From NCBI GenBank assembly GCA_900770645.1, contig CAAGKY010000116.1, forward strand, positions 1 through 10,865: a stretch of DNA of 10,865 nt, in the 5' to 3' direction. The DNA is from Bacilli bacterium. GTDB lineage: Bacteria; Bacillota_I; Bacilli_A; ML615J-28; CAG-313. Both the position numbers and the translations under genes were made by a program. Positions 1 through 6,814 of the stretch are shown piece by piece (the first letter of the stretch is position 1; every line of letters begins with the position of its first letter). Below the pieces are notes generated by a model. That model saw only the letters and a program-made list of their open reading frames with translations, was not told the origin of the DNA and searched no databases.

Positions 1-79
1 CTACTACATATACATTCTTAAGCATTGAACATGACTTAGGATATACATTCTATTGGGATTCAATTAAAATTTATTACGC
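1..79 (+). repeat. 79-bp exact direct repeat, copy 1
   Basis: Bases 1-79 are identical to 643-721, an offset of 642 bases or 214 codons. They encode the last strands of the beta-sandwich module, ending in a run of Ile, Lys and Tyr followed by Ala. Base identity, rather than just protein similarity, points to a recent tandem module duplication or ongoing homogenisation. The left end of the repeat is cut by the window. Confidence 0.95.
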
Positions 80-728
80 AGAAGGAACTTCAACTCCTGA
101 ACAACCTGAAACACCTGAAACTCCAGAAGTTCCAGAAACTCCAGAACAACCTGAAGTACCTGCACATGAACATACAAAATGTCCAGAATGTGACAAATGT
201 ACAGCAGCTGATTGTGATGGAAAAGCAGAAGACAAATGTCAAGGTCACACAACTGAACCTGAACAACCTGAAACTCCAGAAACTCCAGCAGGAGAAAAAA
301 CTGTAGAGTTAACAGTTGAATCATTAGGTCTTGCAAGTCAAACATATGCAGCTGGAACAAAAGAAGTAAATGGTGTAAGCTTTGAATTTATTCAAATCGG
401 TAATTACGGTAATGGAATTCAAATGCGTGACAAAGATGGAAAAACATCTAAATTATGGAGTACTACAGCTTTTGGAGCTGGTATTATCAAGATTGAATTA
501 ACATATTCAACAACTCAAGATGTAAAATATGCAAACGAAAACGCAGTTATTTTCTCATTTGGAACTGCAGCTGATAATTTAACATATTCAACTAAATTAT
601 CAACAACAGCAGGAGTAAAAACATACACAATTACTCCAGATGCTACTACATATACATTCTTAAGCATTGAACATGACTTAGGATATACATTCTATTGGGA
701 TTCAATTAAAATTTATTACGCTGATTGA
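1..728 (+). CDS. Giant modular surface protein, N-terminal side (5' partial, ends at in-frame TGA)
   Basis: The frame is open from the first full codon (position 3) to a TGA at 726-728; the true start lies outside the window. In order it holds the end of one beta-sandwich module (1-80), a Pro/Glu/Thr linker (about 93-163), a Cys/His knuckle (165-248), a second Pro/Glu/Thr linker, and a complete beta-rich module of about 140 residues (about 297-722). That module ends with the same residues that open the window. Such modules and linkers are typical of secreted or wall-associated adhesin-like proteins of gut Bacillota. No catalytic motif is visible, so the ligand is unknown. An internal ATG at 423 is not a real start, because coding sequence continues upstream of it without a break. 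The same frame continues after the TGA with related modules, so this is very probably the front of one protein with 729-4661. Confidence 0.75.
   Translation, partial: TTYTFLSIEHDLGYTFYWDSIKIYYAEGTSTPEQPETPETPEVPETPEQPEVPAHEHTKCPECDKCTAADCDGKAEDKCQGHTTEPEQPETPETPAGEKTVELTVESLGLASQTYAAGTKEVNGVSFEFIQIGNYGNGIQMRDKDGKTSKLWSTTAFGAGIIKIELTYSTTQDVKYANENAVIFSFGTAADNLTYSTKLSTTAGVKTYTITPDATTYTFLSIEHDLGYTFYWDSIKIYYAD
165..248 (+). repeat. Cys/His knuckle motif, copy 1
   Basis: This 28-codon motif reads H-x-H-x2-C-P-x-C-x2-C-T-x3-C-D-G, then four residues, then K-C-Q-G-H. It recurs with the same length and spacing at 3399-3482. Five Cys plus flanking His could bind a metal or form disulfides. It sits between two Pro/Glu/Thr linkers, as a separate bead between larger domains. 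Metal binding is an inference. Confidence 0.7.
643..721 (+). repeat. 79-bp exact direct repeat, copy 2
   Basis: Second copy of the 1-79 repeat. Identity stops at base 722 (GCA in copy 1, GCT here, both Ala). The next codons are GAA-GGA in copy 1 and GAT-TGA here, so the interrupting stop sits two codons after the end of the identical stretch. Confidence 0.95.
726..728 (+). other. In-frame TGA interrupting the giant surface protein
   Basis: The TGA is in the same frame as both the upstream reading frame and the downstream frame to 4661. The matching codon after the upstream module copy is GGA (84-86), one G-to-T change away. Neither a ribosome site nor an ATG lies between 729 and 831. It could be a nonsense mutation making a pseudogene, a read-through or reassigned codon, or a sequencing or assembly error. 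The sequence alone cannot separate these. Confidence 0.85.
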
Positions 729-830
729 ACAGCTGATCCAGTTGCGCCTGTTGAACCAACAGATGAAGAGTTAGTACAAGAAGACAAAGAAGCATTAGAA
801 TTAGTAACAAAAACAACTGTTGATATTGAA

Positions 831-3800
831 TTGCCGACAACAGGAGCTAATGGATCTAAAATTTCATGGGCAACAAACAATGAAGAATTTATTGCAAGTA
901 ATGGACAAGTTACTCGCCCTGCATATAGTGCTGGAGATGTAGTTGTTGCATTAACTGCAACACTTACAAAAGGTGCTGCAAAAGTGACAAAAACATTTGA
1001 TGTTATTGTCAAAGCAGCATTACCTACAGCTAACGAATTATTAGCTGAAGCAAAACAAAAACTTGAAGAAAAAATTACTAATATTAATAATTTAATAGAA
1101 AATACAAAAGAAACATTAGAAAATGCGAACGAAAATGCTAAAGAAGAAATTGAAAATAAACTTGCAGATTTAAATAGTTTATTAGAAACAACAAAAGCAT
1201 TATTAGAACAAGCAAATTCTAATAATAGTCAAGAAATTGAAGACAAGATTAATGAAGCTCAAAATAACATGCAAGAAGCTGTTAAAAAATTAGCTTCTGA
1301 TCTACAAAATGCTGAACAAGAATTAGCAAACGCTGTTGCATCTGGAGATGCAGCAATAGAAGAAAAAATTGAAGAATTAAAAGCTTTATTAGAAACAACA
1401 AAAGCGTTCTTAGAAATAACTGAAGAAAACAGTAAAAAAGAATTAGAAAAAGCTATTCTTGAAGCTCAAGCAACTTTACAAAATGCAATTGATAAAATTC
1501 AAGAAGAACTTGAAAATGTTAAAAATGGGGTTGAAGATACTTTAGATTCAACTGACCCATTACTTCCTGAAAATGTTTTTAACTTACAAGAATTAATTGA
1601 AAAAGCTATGGCTGCTTTCAAATCATCTGATGAAAATGTAAAATCAGAATTAGCAACATTAATTAATGAAGCTACAAAAGCTCTTGGAGATGCAGCAAAA
1701 GAACTTGAAGAAAAAATTAAAGATTCCTTCAAACCTGCAGAACCAACAGCTGATCAATTATTAACAGAAGCCAAAAATGCATTAACATTAAATGTAAGAG
1801 AAACAACTGAAAATATTACTTTACCAACTACAGGTAAAAATAATGCAAAAATTACATGGACATCAAATAACGCAGCTATTTCAAATACAGGTGTTGTTAC
1901 ACGTCCAGTATATCCTGCAGAAGATGTAAGAGTAACATTAACTGCAACATTAACATTAGAAGGTGCAAAACCTTTAACAAAGAGATTTACAGTTATTGTT
2001 AAAGCAACTGATGCAACAGTTGAACAATTATTAGCTGAAGCAAAAGAAGAATTAACATTAAATGTAAGAGAAACAACTGAAAATATTACTTTACCAACAA
2101 CAGGTAAACATAATTCAACAATTATATGGGCTTCTAATAACAACGCATTAACAAATACAGGTGTTGTTACACGTCCAGCATATCCTGCAGAAGATGTAAG
2201 AGTAACATTAACAGCTACAATTAAAATTAATGGAAAAGAAGTTACAAAAGAATTTACAGTTATTGTTAAAGCTACTGAAGCAACAGTTGAACAATTATTA
2301 GCTGAAGCAAAAGAAGCATTAGAATTAAATGTAAGTCAAACAACTGAAAATATTACATTACCTAACGAAGGTAAAAACGGTGCATCAATTTCTTGGTCAT
2401 CAAGTAATACAGATGTAATTGCTAATAATGGTACAGTTAAACAACCTACTTATACAGAAGGTAGTAAGACAGTAACATTAACAGCTACAATTACAATTAG
2501 TGGAAAATCAGTTACAAAAGAATTTACAATTGAAGTTCCTGCAGCCGCTGCAACAAATAAGGAATTATTAGAAGCGGCAGCAAAAGAATTCAACTTTGAA
2601 GTTACAGAAACAACTGAAAACATTACTTTACCAACTGATGCAATTAACAATGTAATTGTTACATGGTCATCAAACAATACTAATGTTATTAAAAACGATG
2701 GTACAGTTATTAGACCAGCTTATGGTACACAAGATGAGACTGTAACATTAACAGCTACTTTAAAATTAGGAAACGAAACTTTAGAAAAAGAATATCAAGT
2801 AACAGTTAAAGCAATTGATACTCCAACTTATATAACAATTGCAGAAGCAAAAACAGCAACAAAAGGAGATTTTGTAGCTATTAAAGGTGTAGTTACAGCC
2901 AAAGGTTCTGAATCACTATTAATTCAAGATGAAACTGGTGCCATCATGCTTTATAAAGCAAGTAAAGAATCAGCATTATTTGGAGAAATTATGGTTGGTG
3001 ATGTAGTAACTGCTGAAGGAACATATACTATATATAAAGGATTGCATGAAGTTACTGATTTAACAAGTTTAGCAATCGCAGAAGCCGGTACTGCTCCGAC
3101 TGTTAAGTCATTAACAGCGATTGATGCAGCTACTATTGAAAGTTTACAATGTCAAATAGTTTCTATTGAATTAACATATGTTTCTGGAACTGTAGGTGCT
3201 GGTCAAAATGCTACATTTAAAGATGTAAACGAGACAACAATTACTGTTCGCGGTGATTCTAACTGGGGAACAGTTGAAACAATGAATTTAGTTCCTGGAA
3301 CTACAGTAAGAGTTATGGGATTTGTTAACTGGTTTAATGGAGCTCAATTAACAAATGTTCCTGGATATACTTTTATTGAAGTATTAACAGTACCTTCTCA
3401 TACACATACTGCATGTCCAACATGTGGAGGATGTACTGATCCTGAATGTGATGGTGCAGAAAACGTTAAATGTCAAGGACATCAATCATCAGGTGAACCT
3501 GTAGAAACAACTACTGTAAAAGTTGTTATTGCCGATTACGCAGCAGCAAAAGGTTGGGAAAATAATACACAATATCCTGATATAAAAATTAACTCTTTAA
3601 TTACAGTAACAGCTGTAGGTGGAGGATATGCGGGTAAATATTATACATCAGGAAATAATTGGAGACTTTACCAAACAGACAGTTCAACTCTTACAATAAT
3701 TGCTAAAGAAGGATGTAGTATAGTTTCTGTTAAAATTACATATACAGTTGATAAAAATGGTATTTTAACTCAAAACGCAAGCAATATTGCAAGCGGTACG

Positions 3801-4661
3801 GTAGTTAATGTTAATGCATCAAGTATTGCTTTTGGTGTAGGTAATACAGGAGAAGCAACAAACGGACAAGTTAGAATTACAGAAATTGAAGTGGTTTATT
3901 CAGGAGGTAGTGCTTCCGTTCCAACTGATGCAGAATTATTAGCTGAAGACAAAGAAGCATTAGAGTTAGACTTCTCTGAAGTAACAGAAAACTTCACATT
4001 ACCAACATTAGGTAGCGTAAACGGATCTACAATTTCATGGGCATCTGATAATGCAGCTATATCAATTGAAGATGGTGCTGCTACTGTTACAAGATCAAAT
4101 ACAGATGTTCCTGTAAAATTAACAGCAACATTAACTAAGGGAGAAGCAACAGATACAGTGACATTTGATGTAACTGTTAAGGCTGAAGAACAAGAACAAC
4201 CAGAAGTACCTGGAGCACCAACAGTTTTAGCAACATTTGAACTTGGAGCAAATGGAAGTGCTAGTCATAATGATGGTACCTCAATTGATTCTAGCAAATC
4301 TTATACAGATGGTGCATATACACTAGCTTTAACTTCTTGTTCAAATGTTTATGATGGTGCAAGAGATGCTAATGGAAACTCATGCTTAAAATTTGGTACA
4401 AGTAAAAAAGTTGGATCAATGACGTTTACAGTTCCAGAAAATGTTACATCTGTTACTATTTATGTAGCACAATACAAGGCAAATGCTACAAAAGTAAATA
4501 TTAATGGTACACCTTATACAGTGACTACTGCTTCAAATAATGGTGAGTATACTGCATACACAGTTGATACAACAACTACAAAAACTATTACATTTACAAC
4601 TGTAAGTGGCGGAGTTCGTGCAATGGTTAATACTATTGTTTTCACTGGATTAGAAGCGTAG
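831..4661 (+). CDS. Giant modular surface protein, main part (aBig repeats, coiled coil, OB-fold-like modules)
   Basis: The frame is open from 729. The first possible start after the TGA is a TTG at 831, but it has no ribosome site and lies inside the first Ig-like domain, so this is probably the continuation of the protein at the left edge. By nucleotide, the modules are aBig 1 (756-1016), an alpha-helical coiled coil (1020-1735), aBig 2 to 5 (1743-2813), two OB-fold-like halves (2814-3390), a Cys/His knuckle (3399-3482), a beta-sandwich (about 3510-3900), aBig 6 (3915-4185), a short Gln/Glu/Pro linker and a C-terminal beta-sandwich (4213-4658). The aBig signature is LPT followed by a W-x-S/T-x-N core, a TRP turn and a VTLTAT strand, as in the atrophied bacterial Ig family. 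No LPXTG motif, membrane helix or S-layer domain ends the protein, so attachment must come from the missing N-terminus or from binding. A role in adhesion is inferred from architecture. Codons favour ACA and GCA. Confidence 0.8.
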   Translation: MPTTGANGSKISWATNNEEFIASNGQVTRPAYSAGDVVVALTATLTKGAAKVTKTFDVIVKAALPTANELLAEAKQKLEEKITNINNLIENTKETLENANENAKEEIENKLADLNSLLETTKALLEQANSNNSQEIEDKINEAQNNMQEAVKKLASDLQNAEQELANAVASGDAAIEEKIEELKALLETTKAFLEITEENSKKELEKAILEAQATLQNAIDKIQEELENVKNGVEDTLDSTDPLLPENVFNLQELIEKAMAAFKSSDENVKSELATLINEATKALGDAAKELEEKIKDSFKPAEPTADQLLTEAKNALTLNVRETTENITLPTTGKNNAKITWTSNNAAISNTGVVTRPVYPAEDVRVTLTATLTLEGAKPLTKRFTVIVKATDATVEQLLAEAKEELTLNVRETTENITLPTTGKHNSTIIWASNNNALTNTGVVTRPAYPAEDVRVTLTATIKINGKEVTKEFTVIVKATEATVEQLLAEAKEALELNVSQTTENITLPNEGKNGASISWSSSNTDVIANNGTVKQPTYTEGSKTVTLTATITISGKSVTKEFTIEVPAAAATNKELLEAAAKEFNFEVTETTENITLPTDAINNVIVTWSSNNTNVIKNDGTVIRPAYGTQDETVTLTATLKLGNETLEKEYQVTVKAIDTPTYITIAEAKTATKGDFVAIKGVVTAKGSESLLIQDETGAIMLYKASKESALFGEIMVGDVVTAEGTYTIYKGLHEVTDLTSLAIAEAGTAPTVKSLTAIDAATIESLQCQIVSIELTYVSGTVGAGQNATFKDVNETTITVRGDSNWGTVETMNLVPGTTVRVMGFVNWFNGAQLTNVPGYTFIEVLTVPSHTHTACPTCGGCTDPECDGAENVKCQGHQSSGEPVETTTVKVVIADYAAAKGWENNTQYPDIKINSLITVTAVGGGYAGKYYTSGNNWRLYQTDSSTLTIIAKEGCSIVSVKITYTVDKNGILTQNASNIASGTVVNVNASSIAFGVGNTGEATNGQVRITEIEVVYSGGSASVPTDAELLAEDKEALELDFSEVTENFTLPTLGSVNGSTISWASDNAAISIEDGAATVTRSNTDVPVKLTATLTKGEATDTVTFDVTVKAEEQEQPEVPGAPTVLATFELGANGSASHNDGTSIDSSKSYTDGAYTLALTSCSNVYDGARDANGNSCLKFGTSKKVGSMTFTVPENVTSVTIYVAQYKANATKVNINGTPYTVTTASNNGEYTAYTVDTTTTKTITFTTVSGGVRAMVNTIVFTGLEA
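1020..1735 (+). other. Coiled-coil region within the giant surface protein
   Basis: About 240 residues are almost purely helical and rich in Glu, Lys, Ala, Leu and Asn, with few Pro and heptad-like Leu/Ile spacing. Internal repetition is visible: bases 1178-1198 recur at 1385-1405, a 207-base (69-residue) offset, each encoding the same Leu-Glu-Thr-Thr-Lys-Ala stretch. It separates aBig 1 from aBig 2 and probably acts as a stalk or oligomerisation rod. Confidence 0.75.
1743..2813 (+). repeat. Four tandem aBig (atrophied Ig) repeats of about 90 codons
   Basis: Approximate units are 1743-2006, 2007-2270, 2274-2540 and 2541-2813. Each starts with a short LLAEAK-type helix, then a TTENITLP strand, a Trp-Ser/Thr-Asn core, a TRP or similar turn, and ends on a VTLTAT strand and a VKA-type strand. 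The first two share long identical DNA: 1781-1828 equals 2051-2098, and the stretches beginning at 1891 and 2161 differ by one base over about 50, both at a 270-base offset. This indicates recent unit duplication. Further single units lie at 756-1016 and 3915-4185. Confidence 0.85.
3399..3482 (+). repeat. Cys/His knuckle motif, copy 2
   Basis: Same length and Cys/His spacing as the copy at 165-248, including the CDG and KCQGH ends, but with a different upstream neighbour (OB-fold-like module). It again precedes a beta-sandwich module, so the motif behaves as a mobile inter-domain unit. Confidence 0.7.
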
Positions 4662-4677
4662 ACATAAATAAATACTT

Positions 4678-4705
4678 GAGGATTCAATTTGAATCCTCTT
4701 TTTTT
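4678..4705 (+). terminator. Rho-independent terminator after the giant surface protein
   Basis: A perfect 9-bp stem (GAGGATTCA / TGAATCCTC, 4678-4686 with 4690-4698) with a three-base loop is followed by seven T residues (4699-4705). It lies 16 bases after the TAG of the giant protein. Confidence 0.93.
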
Positions 4706-4719
4706 GGTTAAAGTTTTTA

Positions 4720-4749
4720 TAGACAAAATAATATAAAATGTGATATAAT
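4720..4749 (+). promoter_or_regulatory. Sigma-A-type promoter for the lipoprotein gene
   Basis: The -35 is TAGACA (4720-4725) and the -10 is TATAAT (4744-4749), 18 bases apart. An extended TG precedes the -10 at 4741-4742. Transcription would start near 4756, just before the palindrome at 4758-4773. Confidence 0.8.
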
Positions 4750-4757
4750 ATATATGA

Positions 4758-4773
4758 AAGAACAATTGTTCTT
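4758..4773. promoter_or_regulatory. Perfect 16-bp palindrome at the transcript start, candidate operator
   Basis: AAGAACAATTGTTCTT reads the same on both strands. It begins 8 bases after the -10 and ends 24 bases before the ATG, where a dimeric repressor could block transcription. Its GAAC-N4-GTTC core fits the core of the Bacillus-type LexA box, but the flanking C/G pair of that consensus is A/T here. The regulator is unproven. Confidence 0.5.
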
Positions 4774-4797
4774 AAATATTATGGAGGAAAATTAGAA

Positions 4798-6708
4798 ATG
4801 ATTAAAGTTATCAAAAGAAGCTTTTTCTTTATGATGGTTTTAGTAGCTATGTTTACTTTAGCATCATGTAATGGAGAAGCTAAGAAAGCTGCTCAAGCTG
4901 CGTTAGATGAATTTACTGAACAAGTTACTTTTGCTAATACAGCGGAAGTTACTACATCTTTTATGTTAGCTGCAAGAGGTAAGAAAGGGGAATATAATAT
5001 TCCTATTAGTTGGGAAAGTAGTAATCCTGATGTTATTAAAGTTGCTGATTTAATTGAAAATGGTGAAGTTTCAACTACTTTCAAAAATGCAAAAGTTACT
5101 CGCCCTAATAAAGGTGAAGGAGATGCAACTGTTACATTAACTGCTACATTTACAGTTAATTATACTGAAACTAAGACATTAACTGCTACTAAAGAATTTG
5201 TGTTTACTGTATTAGAAGAAGTTAGTGCTGTTGAAAGAGGAACTATTGCTTCTATTAAAGAAGCTGCTGCTAAATTCTACTTTACTGACAATGGTGTTAA
5301 ACCTGGTACAAGTAGTAGTGCAGATTTAGAATTCCCTGTTGAATTTGATGCAACTGTTACTGCAGTTTTAGGAGCAAATGGTGCTGGTCAATTCGCTGTA
5401 AGTGATGGTACTGCTGGTATCTATGTTCACAGCAATAAATTAGCTGTTAAAGTTGGAGATAAAGTTCATGTTAAAGGTAGTGTTACTACATATTATGGTA
5501 TCTTACAAGTAGGTGCAAATGTTGAAGTGACTGCAGAAACTTTTGATACTCAAAATATTGAATTCAAAGAAACTACTATTCAAGCTATCCATGATCAAAC
5601 ATTCACAGATGGTATGTATGGTGGACAAACATTAACTGTTACTGGTAAATTATTATTTGGTCAATATAATGGAAATACTAGTGATTCATTCTGGTTAGAA
5701 GATGGACTTACTGGTGCTCAAGTATTAATTTACTATAAGTCTTATACTGCTGAAGAAGAAGCTGCATTAAAAGAATATGTTGGTAAGTTTGTTAATGTTA
5801 ATATTGTAACTTATGATAAATATTCTTCTTATGCACCATATAATAGCCGTGCATTTGTATTAACTAATACTATTAAAGAAACTACAGCTCCTACATTATC
5901 AGATGCTGAAAAACTTGCTCAAGCAGTAAATAAAGTTAAAGCTGTTACTTTAGAAGATACTTACTATAATGGTGATGCATTTGCATTCCCTACAGTAGAT
6001 GTTGCTGAAGGTGTTAATGTTGCATGGTCTATTGAACCAGCTGCATTATTAGTAGATGGTAAATTAGTTATTACTGCTGATGGTAAAGCTGCAATTAAAG
6101 CTGTTGTAACTTGTGGATCTGCAAGTGAAACTGTTACTTTAGAATTTAATGTTGCTGCTGAATTAAAAGTATCTACTGTTAAAGAAGCATTAGGATTAGC
6201 TGATGGTGCAAATGTTGTTGTTCAAGGTGTTGTTACTGCTATTAACACTGAATGGAGCGATAAATATGGTAACATCAGTGTAACTGTTTCAGATAAGACT
6301 GGTTCATTATATGTATATAGACTTGCTACTAATGTTAAAGTTGGACAAACTATTAAGATTACTGGTAAGATGGGTACTTACAATGATGCTAGACAAGTTG
6401 CTGCTGGTGCTACAGCTGAAATTATCGCCGAAGCTCCAAGTGTTGTAGCTGTATCTGAATTAGCAGGACTTGCAGATGGAACTAAAGTTATGTTCTATGC
6501 AACAGTTAAATCAATTGATACTGCATGGAGTGAACAATATGGTAATATCTCTGTTACAGTTGAAGCTGATGGTGCAACTTTCTATGTATATCGTTTATCA
6601 ACAAATGTACAAGTTGGTGATAAGTTAGTTATCGTTGGTGCAGTTGGTTCATACAAAGAAGCTAAACAAATCGCTGCTGGTGCAGTTGCAGGTATTATAA
6701 CTGAATAG
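4798..6708 (+). CDS. Lipoprotein with aBig and tandem OB-fold-like modules
   Basis: The 636-residue protein starts at an ATG with GGAGG at 4783-4787. Residues 1-23 form a lipoprotein signal peptide: basic start, hydrophobic core, lipobox L-A-S-C with Cys24 as the lipid site. The mature protein would be anchored on the outer face of the membrane. Domains are an aBig unit (about 27-143, with W-x-S-S-N and VTLTAT), two OB-fold-like units (about 145-255 and 256-362), a divergent Ig-like unit (about 363-457) and two further OB-fold-like units (about 458-548 and 549-636). The last two resemble each other closely, both with a YGNISVTV strand and a YVYRL strand. No nuclease or other catalytic motif is seen, so binding of a polymer (DNA, glycan or protein) is only a guess. 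The domain set matches the giant protein upstream. Ala, Thr and Val codons favour U endings, unlike that neighbour, which may reflect higher expression. It is transcribed alone between two terminators. Confidence 0.85.
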   Translation: MIKVIKRSFFFMMVLVAMFTLASCNGEAKKAAQAALDEFTEQVTFANTAEVTTSFMLAARGKKGEYNIPISWESSNPDVIKVADLIENGEVSTTFKNAKVTRPNKGEGDATVTLTATFTVNYTETKTLTATKEFVFTVLEEVSAVERGTIASIKEAAAKFYFTDNGVKPGTSSSADLEFPVEFDATVTAVLGANGAGQFAVSDGTAGIYVHSNKLAVKVGDKVHVKGSVTTYYGILQVGANVEVTAETFDTQNIEFKETTIQAIHDQTFTDGMYGGQTLTVTGKLLFGQYNGNTSDSFWLEDGLTGAQVLIYYKSYTAEEEAALKEYVGKFVNVNIVTYDKYSSYAPYNSRAFVLTNTIKETTAPTLSDAEKLAQAVNKVKAVTLEDTYYNGDAFAFPTVDVAEGVNVAWSIEPAALLVDGKLVITADGKAAIKAVVTCGSASETVTLEFNVAAELKVSTVKEALGLADGANVVVQGVVTAINTEWSDKYGNISVTVSDKTGSLYVYRLATNVKVGQTIKITGKMGTYNDARQVAAGATAEIIAEAPSVVAVSELAGLADGTKVMFYATVKSIDTAWSEQYGNISVTVEADGATFYVYRLSTNVQVGDKLVIVGAVGSYKEAKQIAAGAVAGIITE

Positions 6709-6716
6709 TTTATTTA

Positions 6717-6745
6717 AACGGCACTATGTGCCGTTTTCTTTTTTT
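6717..6745 (+). terminator. Rho-independent terminator after the lipoprotein gene
   Basis: An 8-bp perfect stem AACGGCAC / GTGCCGTT (6717-6724 with 6728-6735) with a TAT loop is followed by a T-rich tract to 6745, broken by one C. It ends the lipoprotein unit 8 bases after its TAG. Confidence 0.93.
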
Positions 6746-6763
6746 ATCATTATTGTATTTTCT

Positions 6764-6792
6764 TTGAAAAAAAATGAAGTTTATGTTATACT
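6764..6792 (+). promoter_or_regulatory. Sigma-A-type promoter of the nrnA-nrnA-surE operon
   Basis: The -35 is TTGAAA (6764-6769) and the -10 is TATACT (6787-6792), with a 17-base spacer and an extended TG at 6784-6785. AAGGAG at 6801-6806 follows directly, so the leader before the ATG at 6815 is short. Confidence 0.8.
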
Positions 6793-6814
6793 ACTCTATC
6801 AAGGAGAAAAAACT

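Noticed and set aside
165..248. Cys-rich segment as a DNA-binding zinc finger
   Set aside because: It lies between Pro/Glu/Thr linkers of a secreted-type surface protein and lacks helix-forming residues for base contact; an extracellular structural knuckle is more plausible.
726..728. TGA read as tryptophan (mycoplasma code)
   Set aside because: All recognised Trp codons in the window are TGG, the genes are intact under the standard code, and the homologous codon here encodes Gly rather than Trp.
1754..2143. Minus-strand frames opposite the giant surface protein (also at 64-360, 716-1012, 1499-1732, 2450-2677)
   Set aside because: They mirror low-complexity repeats on the coding strand, have no promoter or ribosome site, and translate to hydrophobic, repetitive peptides with no recognisable domain.
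1743..2813. CRISPR-like or intergenic repeat array
   Set aside because: The repeats are about 270 bases, keep the reading frame, and encode Ig-like domains, so they are protein repeats.
6728..6814. 29-residue N-terminal extension of the first NrnA-like protein from a GTG at 6728
   Set aside because: The GTG lies inside the terminator hairpin and upstream of the operon promoter. The ATG at 6815 has AAGGAG in front and gives the expected 313-residue length.
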